Shown: in pieces, positions 38,652 to 50,945 of the stretch
How positions within the stretch are numbered: the stretch's first letter is position 1
Layout of the letters: every line of letters starts with the position of its first letter
Source: Polytrichum commune
Taxonomy: Eukaryota; Streptophyta; Polytrichopsida; Polytrichales; Polytrichaceae
NCBI GenBank assembly: GCA_950295325.1
Contig: OX485805.1
Coordinates: forward strand, 37,871,501 to 37,935,500
Direction of reading: 5' to 3'
DNA: 64,000 bases
Notes under the pieces: generated by a model
Database searches by the model: none
What the model saw: only the letters and a program-made list of their open reading frames with translations
Told to the model about the DNA's origin: nothing
Made by a program: the position numbers and the translations under genes

Positions 38652-39990
38652 GGAGGACGTTAAATACCCACCCACGAACTTTTCGGGAGGGGGGGGGGGG
38701 GGGGAATATTTTGTAAGGTGCAGCCCCCGACATTTTTTCTGCACCCGACCGAAAACTGTTGCCCGCCCGCCCGATTTCGAAAAAACTATTGTACTTGCAT
38801 TTTTGAAGGCTACTTGTCCACAAATCCCATATTGAGTGCACTTCATTTTCAAGGTCTCAAATCCAATATATATGTTCACTTCCATTGAGTAAATAAGCAA
38901 TTGACTAGATTTCATTTCCAAAGTGAAACCGCCAATAAAGCATGTAATTAACTTGGAAGTCAAAAATATTACAAAATCCTCATTACCATTGAGGTTGTAA
39001 TTTTTGTCACTTACAATTGAAAGGGACTTTGTCACTCTAAAATGAAACTAAAATGTATTTTTTAAATTATTTTTAAATAAAATATAATGTATTCTAATGT
39101 ATTATATATTTTAATATATAATCTAATATCTAATCTAATCTAATATCTAATATATATTTAATACCTTCTACTATCACAAAGTTTTCATACGCATTTAAAC
39201 TAGTTAAGAAAGATTGAATGCAACTAAGTCTAATAATTTCTGATTAATCCTAATTAATCCTATTCAAGCCCAATTAAATCAGAATATATACGTACCAAAT
39301 TAATTAAGCCTAATTAATTACAAAATGTACTTACTGGAATTAGTCATGATTTAAATGGAATTAACTCCAGTAAATATAATTTATTATTAATTAGGCTTAA
39401 TTAATTTGGTAAGCATATTTTTTGATTTAATTGGACTTATATTAGGATTAATCAAAATATATTAGACTTAGTTGCATTCAATCTTACTTAACTAGTTTAA
39501 ATGCATATGAAAACTCTGTGATAGTAGAAGGTATTAACTATATTATATATTATGTTATATTAAAGAATTAAAGAATTAAAATAAATAAATTATTAATTTT
39601 AGTTTCATTTTAGAATGACAAAGTCCCTTTCAATTGTAAGTGACAAAAATTATAACCTCAATGGTAATGAGGATTTTGTAATATTTTTGACTTCCAAATT
39701 AATTACATGCTTTATTGGCAGTTTCACTTTGAAAGTGAAATCTAGTCAATTGCTTATTTACTCAATGGAAGAGAACATATATATTGGATTTGAGACCTTG
39801 AAAATGAAGTGCAATCAATATGGGATTTGTGGACAAGTAGCCTTCAAAAATGCAAGTACAATAGTTTTTTTGAAATTGGGCGGGCGGGCAGCAAATTTCG
39901 GTCGGGTGCAGAAAAAATGTCGGGGGCTGCCCCTGACAAAATATTCCCCCCCCCCCCCCAAAATTCGTGGGGGGGTATTTAACATCCTCC
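38652..39990. mobile_element. Mutator-type foldback element (MULE-MITE 2)
   Basis: Ends GGAGGACGTTAAATACCC and the complement GGAGGATGTTAAATACCC, with arms of about 500 bp or more. A 9-bp direct duplication flanks it: ATGACCTAC (38643-38651) and ATGACCCAC (39991-39999), with single-copy empty sites at about 10105 and 36613. Nine bp is the Mutator rule. The long frames at 38553-39035 (minus) and 39615-40025 (plus) are the same translation read from each arm, so I treat them as artefacts. G- and C-runs lie symmetrically near each end. Same family as 42-1173. Confidence 0.9.
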
Positions 39991-40334
39991 ATGACCCACG
40001 TAATGGAATGAGGATGTTGGATTAGCAAGGAACACAAAAAGAAAGCCCAAAAAACAATGTTTCTTTAATATGGATGATTTCTAAGATTTTGATTTTGCCA
40101 ACTATAGTGTCAGACGTGTCAAACTGGAAACCTACAACATGTGATAGGTTATATTGCACGTTACAAGTGTGGAAAGTCATGAGCTTCCAATGCTTGATCC
40201 TACTATGAAATGCTACGAGGTACATCTACAACAGTAGTATTTGTGTATGGCTGGGATAATTAAAAGCAAAGGCCTTTTGTTACGAGCAGGGTCAACACAA
40301 TGCTCGTCTACAACTCATCATGGACATCCTCTAG

Positions 40335-40503
40335 TTTAGATTTTTGGATACGATAAAACCTAGGGGAATACGCAAGGAAGACCTAAAAGGTGATATTTTG
40401 AGTCTAGATCTCTCATATAAGCTTTATGAGGACAATTTTAGGTTCATTTCAAGTTATTTAGGATTTTTAATGGACAATTCATACTTCAAGTATGTAGGTT
40501 TAG
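40335..40503 (+). pseudogene. ORF fragment interrupted by the giant element
   Basis: A protein-like frame (DLSYKLYEDNFRFISSYLGF, then MDNSYFKYVGL) runs straight into the target duplication and, after removing the 16-kb element, continues in frame on the other side from 56460 for 14 codons to a TAG at 56511. The giant element thus probably landed in an open frame. Family not recognised; a TAG lies just upstream, so the fragment was already incomplete or spliced. Confidence 0.35.
40494..40503. repeat. target-site duplication, left
   Basis: GTAGGTTTAG, repeated exactly at 56460-56469. Confidence 0.88.
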
Positions 40504-40563
40504 CAGGAATGCTATCTTGTGAGCGGTGAGCGATGAGCAGTGAGCCGTGAGCAGAAAATTTGA
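40504..40563. repeat. left terminal inverted repeat with heptamer array
   Basis: CAGGAATGCTATCTTGTGAG, then a run of heptamers (GTGAGCG, ATGAGCA, GTGAGCC, GTGAGCA) and AGAAAATTTGAA. The inverse is at 56400-56459, where more of the heptamers read GCGAGCG. Such subterminal arrays are typical transposase-binding sites (family knowledge). Confidence 0.85.
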
Positions 40564-41234
40564 ATTTTTATTCTTCAAATTTTTCAATGAAATGTATGAT
40601 ATAGACCCTATGACCGTGGAGAATTTATGGTTTCATTCTATAAAATCTGCATATTATTTAACAAAAATTAATCAAGGTCCTATTCCCGCGGAGGGATTTT
40701 TGCAGTTCACACAAATGATTTTTTTTGGAAAGGCCTTGTAAACAAAAAAAACACCTTTGGTACATTAGAATCTCCCAACATGCATATCAACATGGTTGAA
40801 TTTTTTTCAAATGGCCCAATTTAAATAGTCATCATCTAGACATTAAAGTGGTTAATAAAGTACGCATCCATTTAAGTACGCATCATGGTTAAGTGCGCAA
40901 TTTTTTTTAACAAAAATCAAGGTTTGTATTTTATTGTTTGAATATGTCATGCAGAGTTGTTTGTCGTGAATGCATGAGTTTTTTTATGCTTGACATTAAA
41001 TGTCAGTTTGTTGACGTTTTGCTAAAACGTCTCAAACGATCATCACAATTCATCATACATATGTCTAGCTTCCGTTTGAACATCGGAGCAAAGCAATTGG
41101 TCGTCGATGTCGAGGACAATGCTATGTAGAGCTTCAAAGCCTTTAAAGTTCTTAAAATCCAAGGTTCATAAAAATAAAAATAAATCATATATTAGAAGGA
41201 AATACACGTATTTTTATGTGAAGTGCTTCAATGA
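40564..41234. other. left noncoding part of giant element
   Basis: AT-rich sequence between the left terminal repeat and the end of the leftward gene; its 3' UTR should lie here. The plus frame at 40547-40741 begins in the terminal repeat and is not supported further. Confidence 0.4.
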
Positions 41235-44200
41235 TCACGAAGACAATTCAACATCATTAGAAGCCTTAATCCATCCTTCCTCGCTATCACTGTCACTAGA
41301 TGATCCATCAACTTCTGTAGAAATATGGAAATATTTTTCTACGGGACGGCAACTACTATGTTTTTCTGGAGAAGGGTCTGGTGATGAAGTAGCTGCATAC
41401 GCTTCTGCAACAATCTCAGCATGAAAAGGAAGCTGAAGAGGTCTAATAGGGCTTCTAATCTTACTGATATAGTGTGAGAGAATGCTTCCATCATACTTCA
41501 TCATAGAGGACTTCAACGCTTCCTTGCGCCATCTATAAACAAGTAAAAATCAACCATTTAAAAATGTTGGTAAGAAAAATTGAGGAAATGTTTAAAAATT
41601 TGAAGATAGATAGTGTAGACTTAATTACTTACAAGCTCGCTTGGCAACAGTCTTCTTCTCTGGCTCATCTGCATTCTCCAAAGGGCGTTTCTTCTTTGGA
41701 GAAGACCTTGTAATTTTGACTGACTGAATTTCTTCAGCTTGGGGAAGAAGAGAAACCAATACCTCTTTGTATAAGATACTGTCATATTCAAATGCAATAA
41801 TATGACGATGAAGACTCTTTGATGCCCGAACAGAAGCACTTGAAATAAACAATACCATTTAGTACTTGGTATAAATTAATAACCAAACATATCAAAAAAA
41901 AGTATAGGGGGAAAATAATACCTGTGGAGGCTGTGAGGTCCATGACAATGTCATCTTCAACCGTGCAGAGATCAATAAGAGCCATGAGTAATTAGAAAAC
42001 TTCTCCCGTGCACCTCTAAATGGCATTCTATTCTCCGACTGAACAGTTAGAGAATCAACATCAATGAGGTTTGTGAGATGTCCATCTGATGACAACTTGA
42101 TGCCATGTGCAAGAAGTTCAGGACGGTCACAAAACACAAAATTGGACATTGGAACCTCTTCATCCGGATTTTCCTTTCTAACAAAGCATTTCACCATGAA
42201 ACACTTATGCGTACGGGATGGATGATCCGGGACAGTCAAAGGAAGACCGTTAATTGCAAACCACTTGGATTCCTCCTAAAAATTTGCCCAATCCGCCCAA
42301 GATAAAAATTCATTGGATATAAACTTTGAATTAGGATAAAATACAATGAGGGCACCATCATCTTGAAGAAACTGCATGGCAAACTCAAAATGCCTCTTGA
42401 TCCATATGGATTCCACTTTTCCATCTATATCATCTGGTTTAGTCTTTGGATGACGGTTCCAAGGTGGAATTTCACCAGCAATACCAAGTCCAGGAACAGG
42501 TAAATCCTCCGGAACATCAGGGATAACAAGATCAACTACATTGTCAGCTTCACAACCCGCATAGCTTCGAATTTTTTTACCTTGATGATCTTTAATCCAT
42601 GCTTTCATACGCCTCCAAATCTTTGGCTCATCACTCTCAGTAACATCATCAAACAAGTCAAAAATATCTGAAGGACTATTATTGATGATCTCTATCCCAC
42701 TCTCTACATCATCCAACTTCGAGCATGGGATAGTATACACCGTTTGTGACGGAAAATGGGCAACGGAAAGAGGCACCTGAGAAACCAAAGGAGTAATAGT
42801 AGCGGGCATGCTACTGCCTGAAGGAGAAATACCCACATAAGAAAGAAGTTTTTCTGGCCCTTCCTTTAACACAAGCTTCGCCAACTCTTTGTTCCGTGCC
42901 GCAACCTCCTTCTTCAACTTTATTTCTTCCTCCTTGCCTTTCTTCTTTTTTTCTTTCTCCTTCAAACGAGTTTCAACCTTTGCTTTCTTGTCAGCCAATT
43001 TCTTCCTTTGTTTGTCAGATATAGAGTTGTCATCACCCACCTCCGATGCATCTTCTTCAATATGCACCAAATTCTCAGCCTCTAATTGTTGCATCATATT
43101 GTCACAACTAGCCTTCAAGGCTCTCTCCTCTCCAGGACATCTTTCATTTTCCTTTAACTCAAGATACCAAGGACATTGAAGAAGATGAGGTCTTTCAAAA
43201 TATTTTTTCTGATAGTTTGAAAAAATACATTCACTACTAGAAACATCCACCCACTTGTTAAAACGTTGAGGAATGTTCTTCCTATCAATGGCCCCCTTAA
43301 TCACCAACTCCCTCCAGAAATATCTCAAGATAGCTCTCTTCATAGCATTCTCAGTACCAGCTTGGACAAGAAATAACTCCTTCGTATAAGTGCCATCATT
43401 TGAAAAAAATTCTTTGAAAGCCTTCTTCCACAAAGTAATAGAATGGGACTCAATCCAAGTTCCAATATCGTCCACTGGGTTGGGCAAGTCCTCGGTCTTC
43501 AATATGATAGCATCTTCCTCCATAATTTCTCAAATCGATTTACTGCCTCTTCCTCTAACTGCAACAATGTACAATTATTCAGCAAAACAAATTCAATTCA
43601 ATCCATCAAATTCTCAAATTTTAGATATAACTCAAACTTCATAAAAAATATAAATATACGGTTCAAAATAACATACCCCAGTCCAGAAGGCAGCTTTATC
43701 TATCCAAATCCGAAGAACTGAATCAGAAGCGGGTGAGGGAGGAAAATTGTATTCTTTACGACTCTCCTTACTCATATTCCACCACCTTAACCATCTCTCT
43801 TTGTGCTTCGAAGAAACCTTTGTTGTTGCAATAAGTTGTAGTTTTTCTGAAGTCATCTCAGGCTTCACTTGAAAGATATCAAAGTGACAAATAATCTACT
43901 TTCAAAAGTACAATTAGATTAGTAAAAATTTGCACTACAAAAAAAGACATAATATAGAAAATATTTAATGACATATATGCAAAATTTACGACATTAATTG
44001 TTTAGGTTTAACCCTCTCAAACCCATAATCAAGCCAACCACACAAAATAACATCACAAAAACCAGTGAAGGCCTCCTAATTTAACTAATCACTTACCTCA
44101 GCCACATAGAACTTCTTCTTAAACAAAGCACACAATAACCATGTAAAGGGCAGTAAGAGGATTATTATTTCATAAATATTTATTATAAACGTCCCATCTA

Positions 44201-45534
44201 ACTTCTCTCGGATCCGAGACCATGCAAACCAAGTTGAATAAAATTACAAAAAACAAAAAAATCTATGATAGATGGTGGAGCACATACCTCTCGTATGAAA
44301 CCCTCTCCATTTGCTGGATTGGCAATTGCGAGGTACCGAGATAGGTCTGTAGAGAGGAAGGCCTTCTTTGCCTCAACAGCCTTAGTTGCGGCGGCCTGTA
44401 GTTCAAACGGACTTCCAATTCTATCTTCGCCTGTACCGGTGACAAGACTGTCTTTGTACAACCTGATTGCCTCTTCTTGTGCTGCGGAGATTTCTTGCTA
44501 CAAACAAAGATAACAAATTCAGACAAGTTCTCATTTAAACTTGTAGGTGACAAATTGAAAGTAGACAAGTAATTTACCTCGTATAAACAATTGATGAATG
44601 CATCGTGAGTAAGATGATACCACTTCCGTCTCTTCCCACCGTGACGATTCCACTCAAGAATACTAGCTTGAAGGTCTTCATCACTGACAAGTCCTTTAAG
44701 TTGATCAAAGTCTAGCAATCCCAATTGCTGGACACACTTGACATTGTGCGTGAAGTGTTGGGCGACGTGATCAACCTGGTTTTTCATGGATTGCATACAC
44801 CTCAACTAAGAATACAAATGATACACGATGCATTTACTAACATGAGTGTTTAAATAATAAATAACAAGAAATTCGAAATTCAAATAACATATTTTGAAGA
44901 ACTTACTTGTTCCAATCTGTCATCACATGCAATAGCATGTTACAATTTTCTGAAGATACGTTGATCAAAACAGAACGTACGGGAACATGAAAAAATGCAT
45001 CATTTTTATGGAGGGCACTAATGACATCCATCCATGCAATATGACGGTGATTTCCGTCCCATACGTAGAAAAACTGATTAGAATACTTTCCTAATGCTGG
45101 ATTTTTTGCCAATCGAGCTTCAAACTCCAAATCCTCCTTGCGCCACAAATCCGACCATGAAGCCCAATGAGTCTCCGTGACGGTTGCTTCTTCCATTCTA
45201 AAACTCCTTAAGGATAGATAGAAGCAGGCTGATGCCCGCCTATACCCACGAGAGAACTTTGCCTTCAACTTCTGAATGTCAGTCTTCAAGGGCTCTCTAA
45301 CATTCTTCATAGGAATCATCCTGCACAAGGGCACGTCAAGTTCACAGTTTGGAGATTCAAGTGCACTTTGAATTGCATCATGTGAATTGCCTCTCACGGC
45401 TCTCCATAATTTCTCCTCAATCTCTGCTAAACCACCATCTTCAACCTCCATGTTGACCTTTGGGCTCTCGCTTTCACCCTCTGCAAATTTGTGAGTCATC
45501 TGCGCATATGGATAAGAGAATTGAGAAATAAGAG

Positions 45535-46250
45535 CATTTTCAAAAAAATAAAATAAAATAATACATGTCCACCTTTGTTTCGGATCCGAGACAACAAATT
45601 TAACGCATAAAATTGGAGTGAATCCCTTAACGAATTGAGAAATAAAGCATTTTCGAAAGAAAAAAAACTACAACCAAGCAATGAGTGCAAGAGCATTTTC
45701 AAAAAAAATAAAATGAAATAGTAGCCGTCCACCCTTGTCTTAGATCCGAGACAACCCATTTAATGCACAATCCTAGAGGAAAACTGACGGGTTTCTCTGA
45801 TGTACATGAAGCCATGCCCGCTTAGAACCCAAGGCTATGAGAACAAGCGCATTTTCAAAATAAACAAAACAAATAGTACCCGTCCACCCTTGTTTCGGAT
45901 CCGAGACAACAAATTTAACGCAGAAAATTGGATTGAGTCCCTTAACGAATTGAGAAATAAAGCATTTTCAAAAACAAAACTACAACCAAGCAATGAGGAC
46001 AAGAGCATTTTCAAAAAAAATAAAATGATATAGTACCCGTCCACCCTTGTTTCGGATCCGAGACAACAAATTTAACGCACAAAATTGGAGTGAGTCCCTT
46101 AACGAATTGAGAAATAAAGCATTTTCGAAAAAAAAAACTACAACCAAGCAATGAGGACAAGAGCATTTTCAAAAAACAAAAAAATGAAAAAGTACCCGTC
46201 CACCCTTGTCTCGGATCCGAGACAACCCATTTAATGCACAATCCTAGAGG
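45535..46250. repeat. tandem array, five ~157-bp units with palindrome
   Basis: Each unit contains GAGCATTTTCAAAA, CCGTCCACCCTTGT, one palindrome, and (in most) TTAACGAATTGAGAAATAAAG and ACTACAACCAAGCAATGAG. Palindrome spacing is 160, 155, 157 and 159 bp. A CCTAGAGGAAAACTGA..GGGTTTCTCTGATG segment ends the second and fifth units. It lies in an intron of the leftward gene just upstream of the ParB exon. Confidence 0.9.
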
Positions 46251-47421
46251 AAAACTGATGGGTTTCTCTGATGTACATGAAACTCTGCTACTTGACAATT
46301 ATCTTTCAACACTCTGGTATCATTTTCTGCTGAAGCTGGAGAGCGATCTTTGACATGTCAAATGACCTAAGCCAAAAGAATCAACTCTTCAGGAAATGAT
46401 TTTTCATAATATGATTTAGAATTGACCTATATCTGATTTAGAATAACCTCATTTTTTGCTTGATTTGGTACCTTGAATGTTTGGGGGTAAAACATTTACC
46501 AGAATCTAATCTCAAGCAAGCCATGCGTTTAAGCACCAGGATGACAATTATATCTCTCTCTAAGGTTGAGATTAATCTCCAACAATTTCATTTGACCACC
46601 AAACTTCATTTTAATGGTGAATTTAAGAAACTAATTCAAGGCATTTGAGTTGAGCATACAAGTGGAGAAGAAGACAATACCCCGACAATGCAGTGAACTT
46701 ATCAACAACTTGTGCACGCTAATTGCAAGTTTTCACAAAACATGCAATGTTTTTTTCCAATTCAAAACACAATGTGAAGTTGCAATTTGACCCCACATAG
46801 AGACACCAAACCCTAAGCTCCATCCCCTTCAACTCATACGGCCTGCCATGTGGAAACTATCTGTAGCACATTTCAAATGCATAAGCACTCTTTCTGGAGC
46901 TGCCACTCAGGCTTTCATAATGATTATTAGCATTTTTGAGACTGCAGTAAGCTCTAAGAACTCGCATAAATTTCGTTAGTGTCACCAATGGCAATGGCGC
47001 AATCTCCGCCTTCAAGTTTTGCAGTGGCTAGACTAGAGGAATTTCCTGCGGTTTCAAGATTCACATAGTTTGGAGTGACACATTAAGTTCTTTTTGACCG
47101 CATGTACTTAATCCATATACAACTAAATTCCTCTCTTGAAAGATTGCCAGGGAATTGATTCACATAAATAGAAATGGACATTACAAGTAAATTATGAGAC
47201 TCTGGAGATGTTCTTGTACTTGGATGAGGCAGCTTGTCACTACACTGAGCTATAACTATTTAAAGTTGTATATATCAAAGAGCTAACCGTGAAGCTCAGA
47301 ACAGATTGAAGAAAATTTCGGTATTTTATCCGATTCTAACCTATACGAGTTCATCAAGGCAATAGATATTGAAGTTACCACCAAAATTCAAGGCAACTGG
47401 TACACCTTCAAAAACACAGTA
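46251..47421. other. intronic/noncoding part of giant element
   Basis: Within the intron between the 47989 and 45480 exons of the leftward gene. No ORF, RNA or repeat recognised. Confidence 0.45.
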
Positions 47422-47662
47422 CACTATTCATGGTTTTTAGTGTCACTTACTATTTAGAGTTACACAGTGCTGTAAAAAAATTACTGTTAGCGTAAGTTTT
47501 TACCAAGTTAAAAATGTTTTTTGAAATTTTAAAAAAAACCATTTTCTTAAATGTCCAACCAACCAATTCGACCTTTGTCAGTGAAAGAATGAAGATGTGA
47601 AAGAATATTTGTAGCCTTGCGTAACTCCAAATAGTAACTGATAGCAAATACCACAAATGGTG
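47422..47662. mobile_element. CACTA-ended MITE nested in giant element
   Basis: CACTATTCATGGTTTTTAGTG at left and AAATACCACAAATGGTG at right, inverted; same subfamily as 15310-15528 (shared TTTTTACCAAGTTAA and CAACCAATTCGAC-type blocks). Left flank TA, right flank CA. It lies in an intron and post-dates the element's assembly. Confidence 0.7.
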
Positions 47663-47989
47663 CAGCTGGGTAACATCTATTCCAACGAGCACAGGGAACT
47701 TCTGGAAATTTATCGCCACATGTAGAAACATGTCGTAATAAATTGCCAAAGCTTCAGCACAATGACGGAGGGATTCTAAACATATAAGTAGTGAACTAAG
47801 AATTTAGCTCTGTGATAGTTGGAACATTAAATTGTCGATCAGCGGAGTACTGCTCAGTGCAATAGAATTTCAAGATGCAATTTCCTCTTACCTGGATAAT
47901 TAAGAGCTGTCAATGCCTCATGACACTCAGCTTCACCCTCAGCATCTAATACATCCTCAGCCTCTTCTTCACCGGAACAATGAGAATAC

Positions 47990-49440
47990 CTGTTGGGACC
48001 CGAAAGCCTTGTCTCGGATCCGAGACAAGGCTTCACTGAGGCGCAAGGAACCTGACAGGTGGGATCCCCCGGTAACAAAGGGGAGCACCATTGACCGACC
48101 CTGATCTTCTGTGAAAGGTTTGAGTGTGAGCATACCTCTCTTAACCCGGCCGAAAGCCTTGTCTACCTCCCCCTCGAAATAAAGGCAAGCAACAACACAA
48201 GTGCACTGAGATTAAACGGCGATTCAGAATACAACAGGAGCACACAATCCATTGATTCGATTGCAGTGAACAAGCAAGTGAGCGCTGAGTGCCAGCGAAG
48301 CTCTTTGGAAACTATCAAACTACAATCTCTCACTTAGGAAACTATCCCTCGAAACTCTTTGGAAAGTATCAAACTACACCCGGCATTTACAACAAGTCGC
48401 CCGCTCGCACTGGACATTCAGATTAGCGTCGTTCTAGGAGAAAATAGAACCCGCTTTGCACATACACAATCCTCCAAACCTTGCTCGTGAAGACTGACTA
48501 ACTCTCGAGAAGGTGAAAAATTTATCAAATAACTAAAGGTACTAACGATGCCTTCAAGTCCCAGTAGCATGACTAGGGTGATTTCGTGATAGACAGCCTG
48601 ACTTCGAAAGACTGCAACGAACACATACAATCATGACGGCGAGCAAGAACCTACCTTCGAAATTCAGAGGAGCAATAACACATACCCTGAGATTAAAAGG
48701 CGATTCAGAATGCGACAGGAGCACACAATCACTTGATTCAATTGCAGTAGACTAGCAAGCTGTAAGAGCTGAGTGCCGGTGAAGCTCTTTAAAAACTATC
48801 AAACGAACTCAGCATTTACAATTAGTCGCCCGGTCGCACGAGACATTTAGGGGAGCAGGCTTCCGACGAAAATACAATCCACTTTGCACCCACGACAAAG
48901 CCCCAAACCTCGATCACGAAGACTGCCCGATTCTCGGGAAGATGAAATAAAATGGCAACTTGGGATGAAATATGGCCATGGATGATTGAAATTTAGTTGT
49001 CTCGGATCCGAGACAACTAAGCCGTGAGACTGAGCCGTGAAAATCGACGATCAGACCTCAGATCAGGAAAGACTACCCGCTGAGTTTAAGCATATCACTA
49101 AGCGGAGGAGAAGAAACTAACCTGGATTTACCGCGTATTGTCCAGGTGCCAGCCCTTGATCATCCTCGCTCAAATTCACGGTGGCTGAAATCGACCGACC
49201 CTGATCTTCTGTGAAAGGTTTGAGTGTGAGCATACCTGTTGGGACCCGAAAGCCTTGTCTCGGATCCGAGACAAGGCTTCATTGAGGCGCAAGGAACCTG
49301 ACAGGTGGGATCCCCCGGTAACAAAGGGGAGCACCATCGACCGACCCTGATCTTCTGTGAAAGGTTTGAGTGTGAGCATACCTCTCTTAACCCAAAAGCC
49401 TTGTCTACCTCCCCCTCGAAATAAAGCCTTGTCTACCCGC
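47990..49440 (+). rRNA. 25S rRNA fragments interleaved with palindromes
   Basis: Short 25S pieces appear in shuffled order: TGTTGGGACCCGAAAG (47991, 49239), GACCGACCCTGATCTTCTGTG to GTGAGCATACC (about 48092-48138, 49194-49236, 49338-49382), and the 25S 5' end ACTACCCGCTGAGTTTAAGC (49070). A ~150-bp module with palindrome plus 25S piece is present twice (47990-48140 and 49238-49388). Another repeat pair, CGGCGATTCAGAATACAACAGG-like, is at about 48215 and 48700. These are relics, not functional rRNA genes. Confidence 0.8.
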
Positions 49441-50270
49441 TGAGTTTAAGCATATCACTAAGCGGAGGAGAAGAAACTAACCTGGATTTCCCTAGTAACG
49501 GCGAGCGAACCGGAAAGTGCCCAGCTTGAAAATCGAAGTTCAGACCTCAGATCAGGAAAGACTACCCGCTGAGTTTAAGCATATCACTAAGCGGAGGAGA
49601 AGAAACTAACCTGGATTTCCCTAGTAACGGCGAGCGAACCGGAAAGTGCCCAGCTTGAAAATCGAGGGGCTTCGCCCCTCAAATTGTAGTCTGGAGAAGC
49701 GTCCTCTGCAACGGACGTTCCCTGGAACGGGACGTCGGAGAGGGTGAGAACCCCGTCGAGTTCGGACCCTGTTGCTCCACGAGGCGCTGTCTGCGAGTCG
49801 GGCTGTTTGGGAATGCAGCCCTAAGTGGGAGGTAAATTCCTTCCAAGGCTAAATACAGGCAAGAGACCGATAGCGAACAAGTACCGCGATGGAAAGGAGG
49901 GCGCGGGGGTCGTGGAGCAGCTTTGGGCGTGAGCCCAAGTGAAACGGCCTCCGGTGCAGATCTTGGTGGTAGTAGCAAATTTTCAAATGAGAACTTTGAA
50001 GACTGAAGTGGAGAAATTAAAGGTTCCATGTGAACAGCAATTGGACATGGGTTAGTCGATCCTAAGAGATGGGGCAATCATGTGTCAATGGCGCAATGCG
50101 CCCCGTGTATCGAAAGGGGATCGGGTCAATATTCCCGAACCGGGCCTCGGCAGCGGACGGCGACGTGGCCGAATCCAGAGACGCCGGCGAGGGCCCCGGG
50201 AAGAGTTCTCTTTTCTTTTTAACAGCCCGCCCACCCTAGAATCGGATCACCCGGAGATAGACACAGATCG
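49436..50270 (+). rRNA. 25S rRNA 5' region, truncated and rearranged
   Basis: The 25S start is present twice more (49433-49530 and 49560-49660: CCGCTGAGTTTAAGCATATC, GTAACGGCGAGCGAACCGG). From 49560 the match continues through GGAGAAGCG and AGACCGATAGCGAACAAGTA to about 49888, then jumps to a later 25S region (GGTGCAGATCTTGGTGGTAG at 49954, CATGGGTTAGTCGATCCTAA at 50046, AGAGTTCTCTTTTCTTTTTAACAGCC near 50200). It lies in the large intron between exons 50946 and 47989 of the leftward gene. Numerous substitutions show a non-functional copy. Confidence 0.88.
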
Positions 50271-50945
50271 TGTTACAGGAATGGGCAGAGCAGCTGGCTA
50301 ATGAGGGAAAGGCCAAAGCATATGCCAATTCAATGGCGGAGAAGCAAACTCCCTCTCCGGACACGGGAAGGAGAAGAGACGAGGGTGGGGGGGGGGGGTA
50401 AAAGGTTTCTGGATGGATGGATGGATGACCGGGACCAGGTGGGGGAGAGGCTAAAACTCACCACACTGGTCTCACTCACACAACCTCGAAATCGACACTC
50501 TCCCCCTCAACTCACCACACATTTCCCACAAATGACGCAGTTTAGGGTTTCGGGTGAAGAAGCAGACTTGTGATTTGTGAGCAAGTATGCAATGGAATGA
50601 GTCTACAAAAAAAATAATGAACAATCCGTGTAATGTAATTGTGAAGATGCTTCTCTATAGCAGTCGAGATTGTGAAGATGCTTCTCTAGGATCCCACCCG
50701 ACCTCGAAGCTGCACACTGAAACTCTCGCCAGGTTGGATGGTTCAATATCAGATTCCTCGCCTGAGATTTTCAAAAGAATCAGGAAAAAATTGCCCTTTC
50801 ACCCTTGTCTCGGATCCGAGACAAGGCTTCATGTAGGTTGTTCTAGAGCCGGACCGCACACTATGAGGGATGTGTAAACCCGGCGAAGCCTCCTCTCCTC
50901 CAGAAATAATTACATAAGGCATTCAAAACTAATTACTAAACCTAC
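50271..50945. other. noncoding intron segment
   Basis: GC-rich to AT-rich transition with a G-run (about 50389-50398), ATGG repeats (50412-50427) and one perfect palindrome at 50807. Directly followed by the 50946-51032 exon of the leftward gene. Confidence 0.45.

Noticed and set aside
38553-39035. 160-residue minus-strand ORF
   Set aside because: It is the translation of a foldback arm and appears again from the other arm at 39615-40025; no motif and no independent support.
45481-45499. ATG at 45499 as the start of a separate gene
   Set aside because: The acceptor TTTGCAG just inside it joins in phase to the exon ending at 47892, so this ATG is more likely intronic; still possible as an alternative start.
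49679-50573. ORFs over the GC-rich part (132, 73 and 90 residues)
   Set aside because: They lie on 25S rRNA sequence or its edge; rRNA often gives spurious frames.
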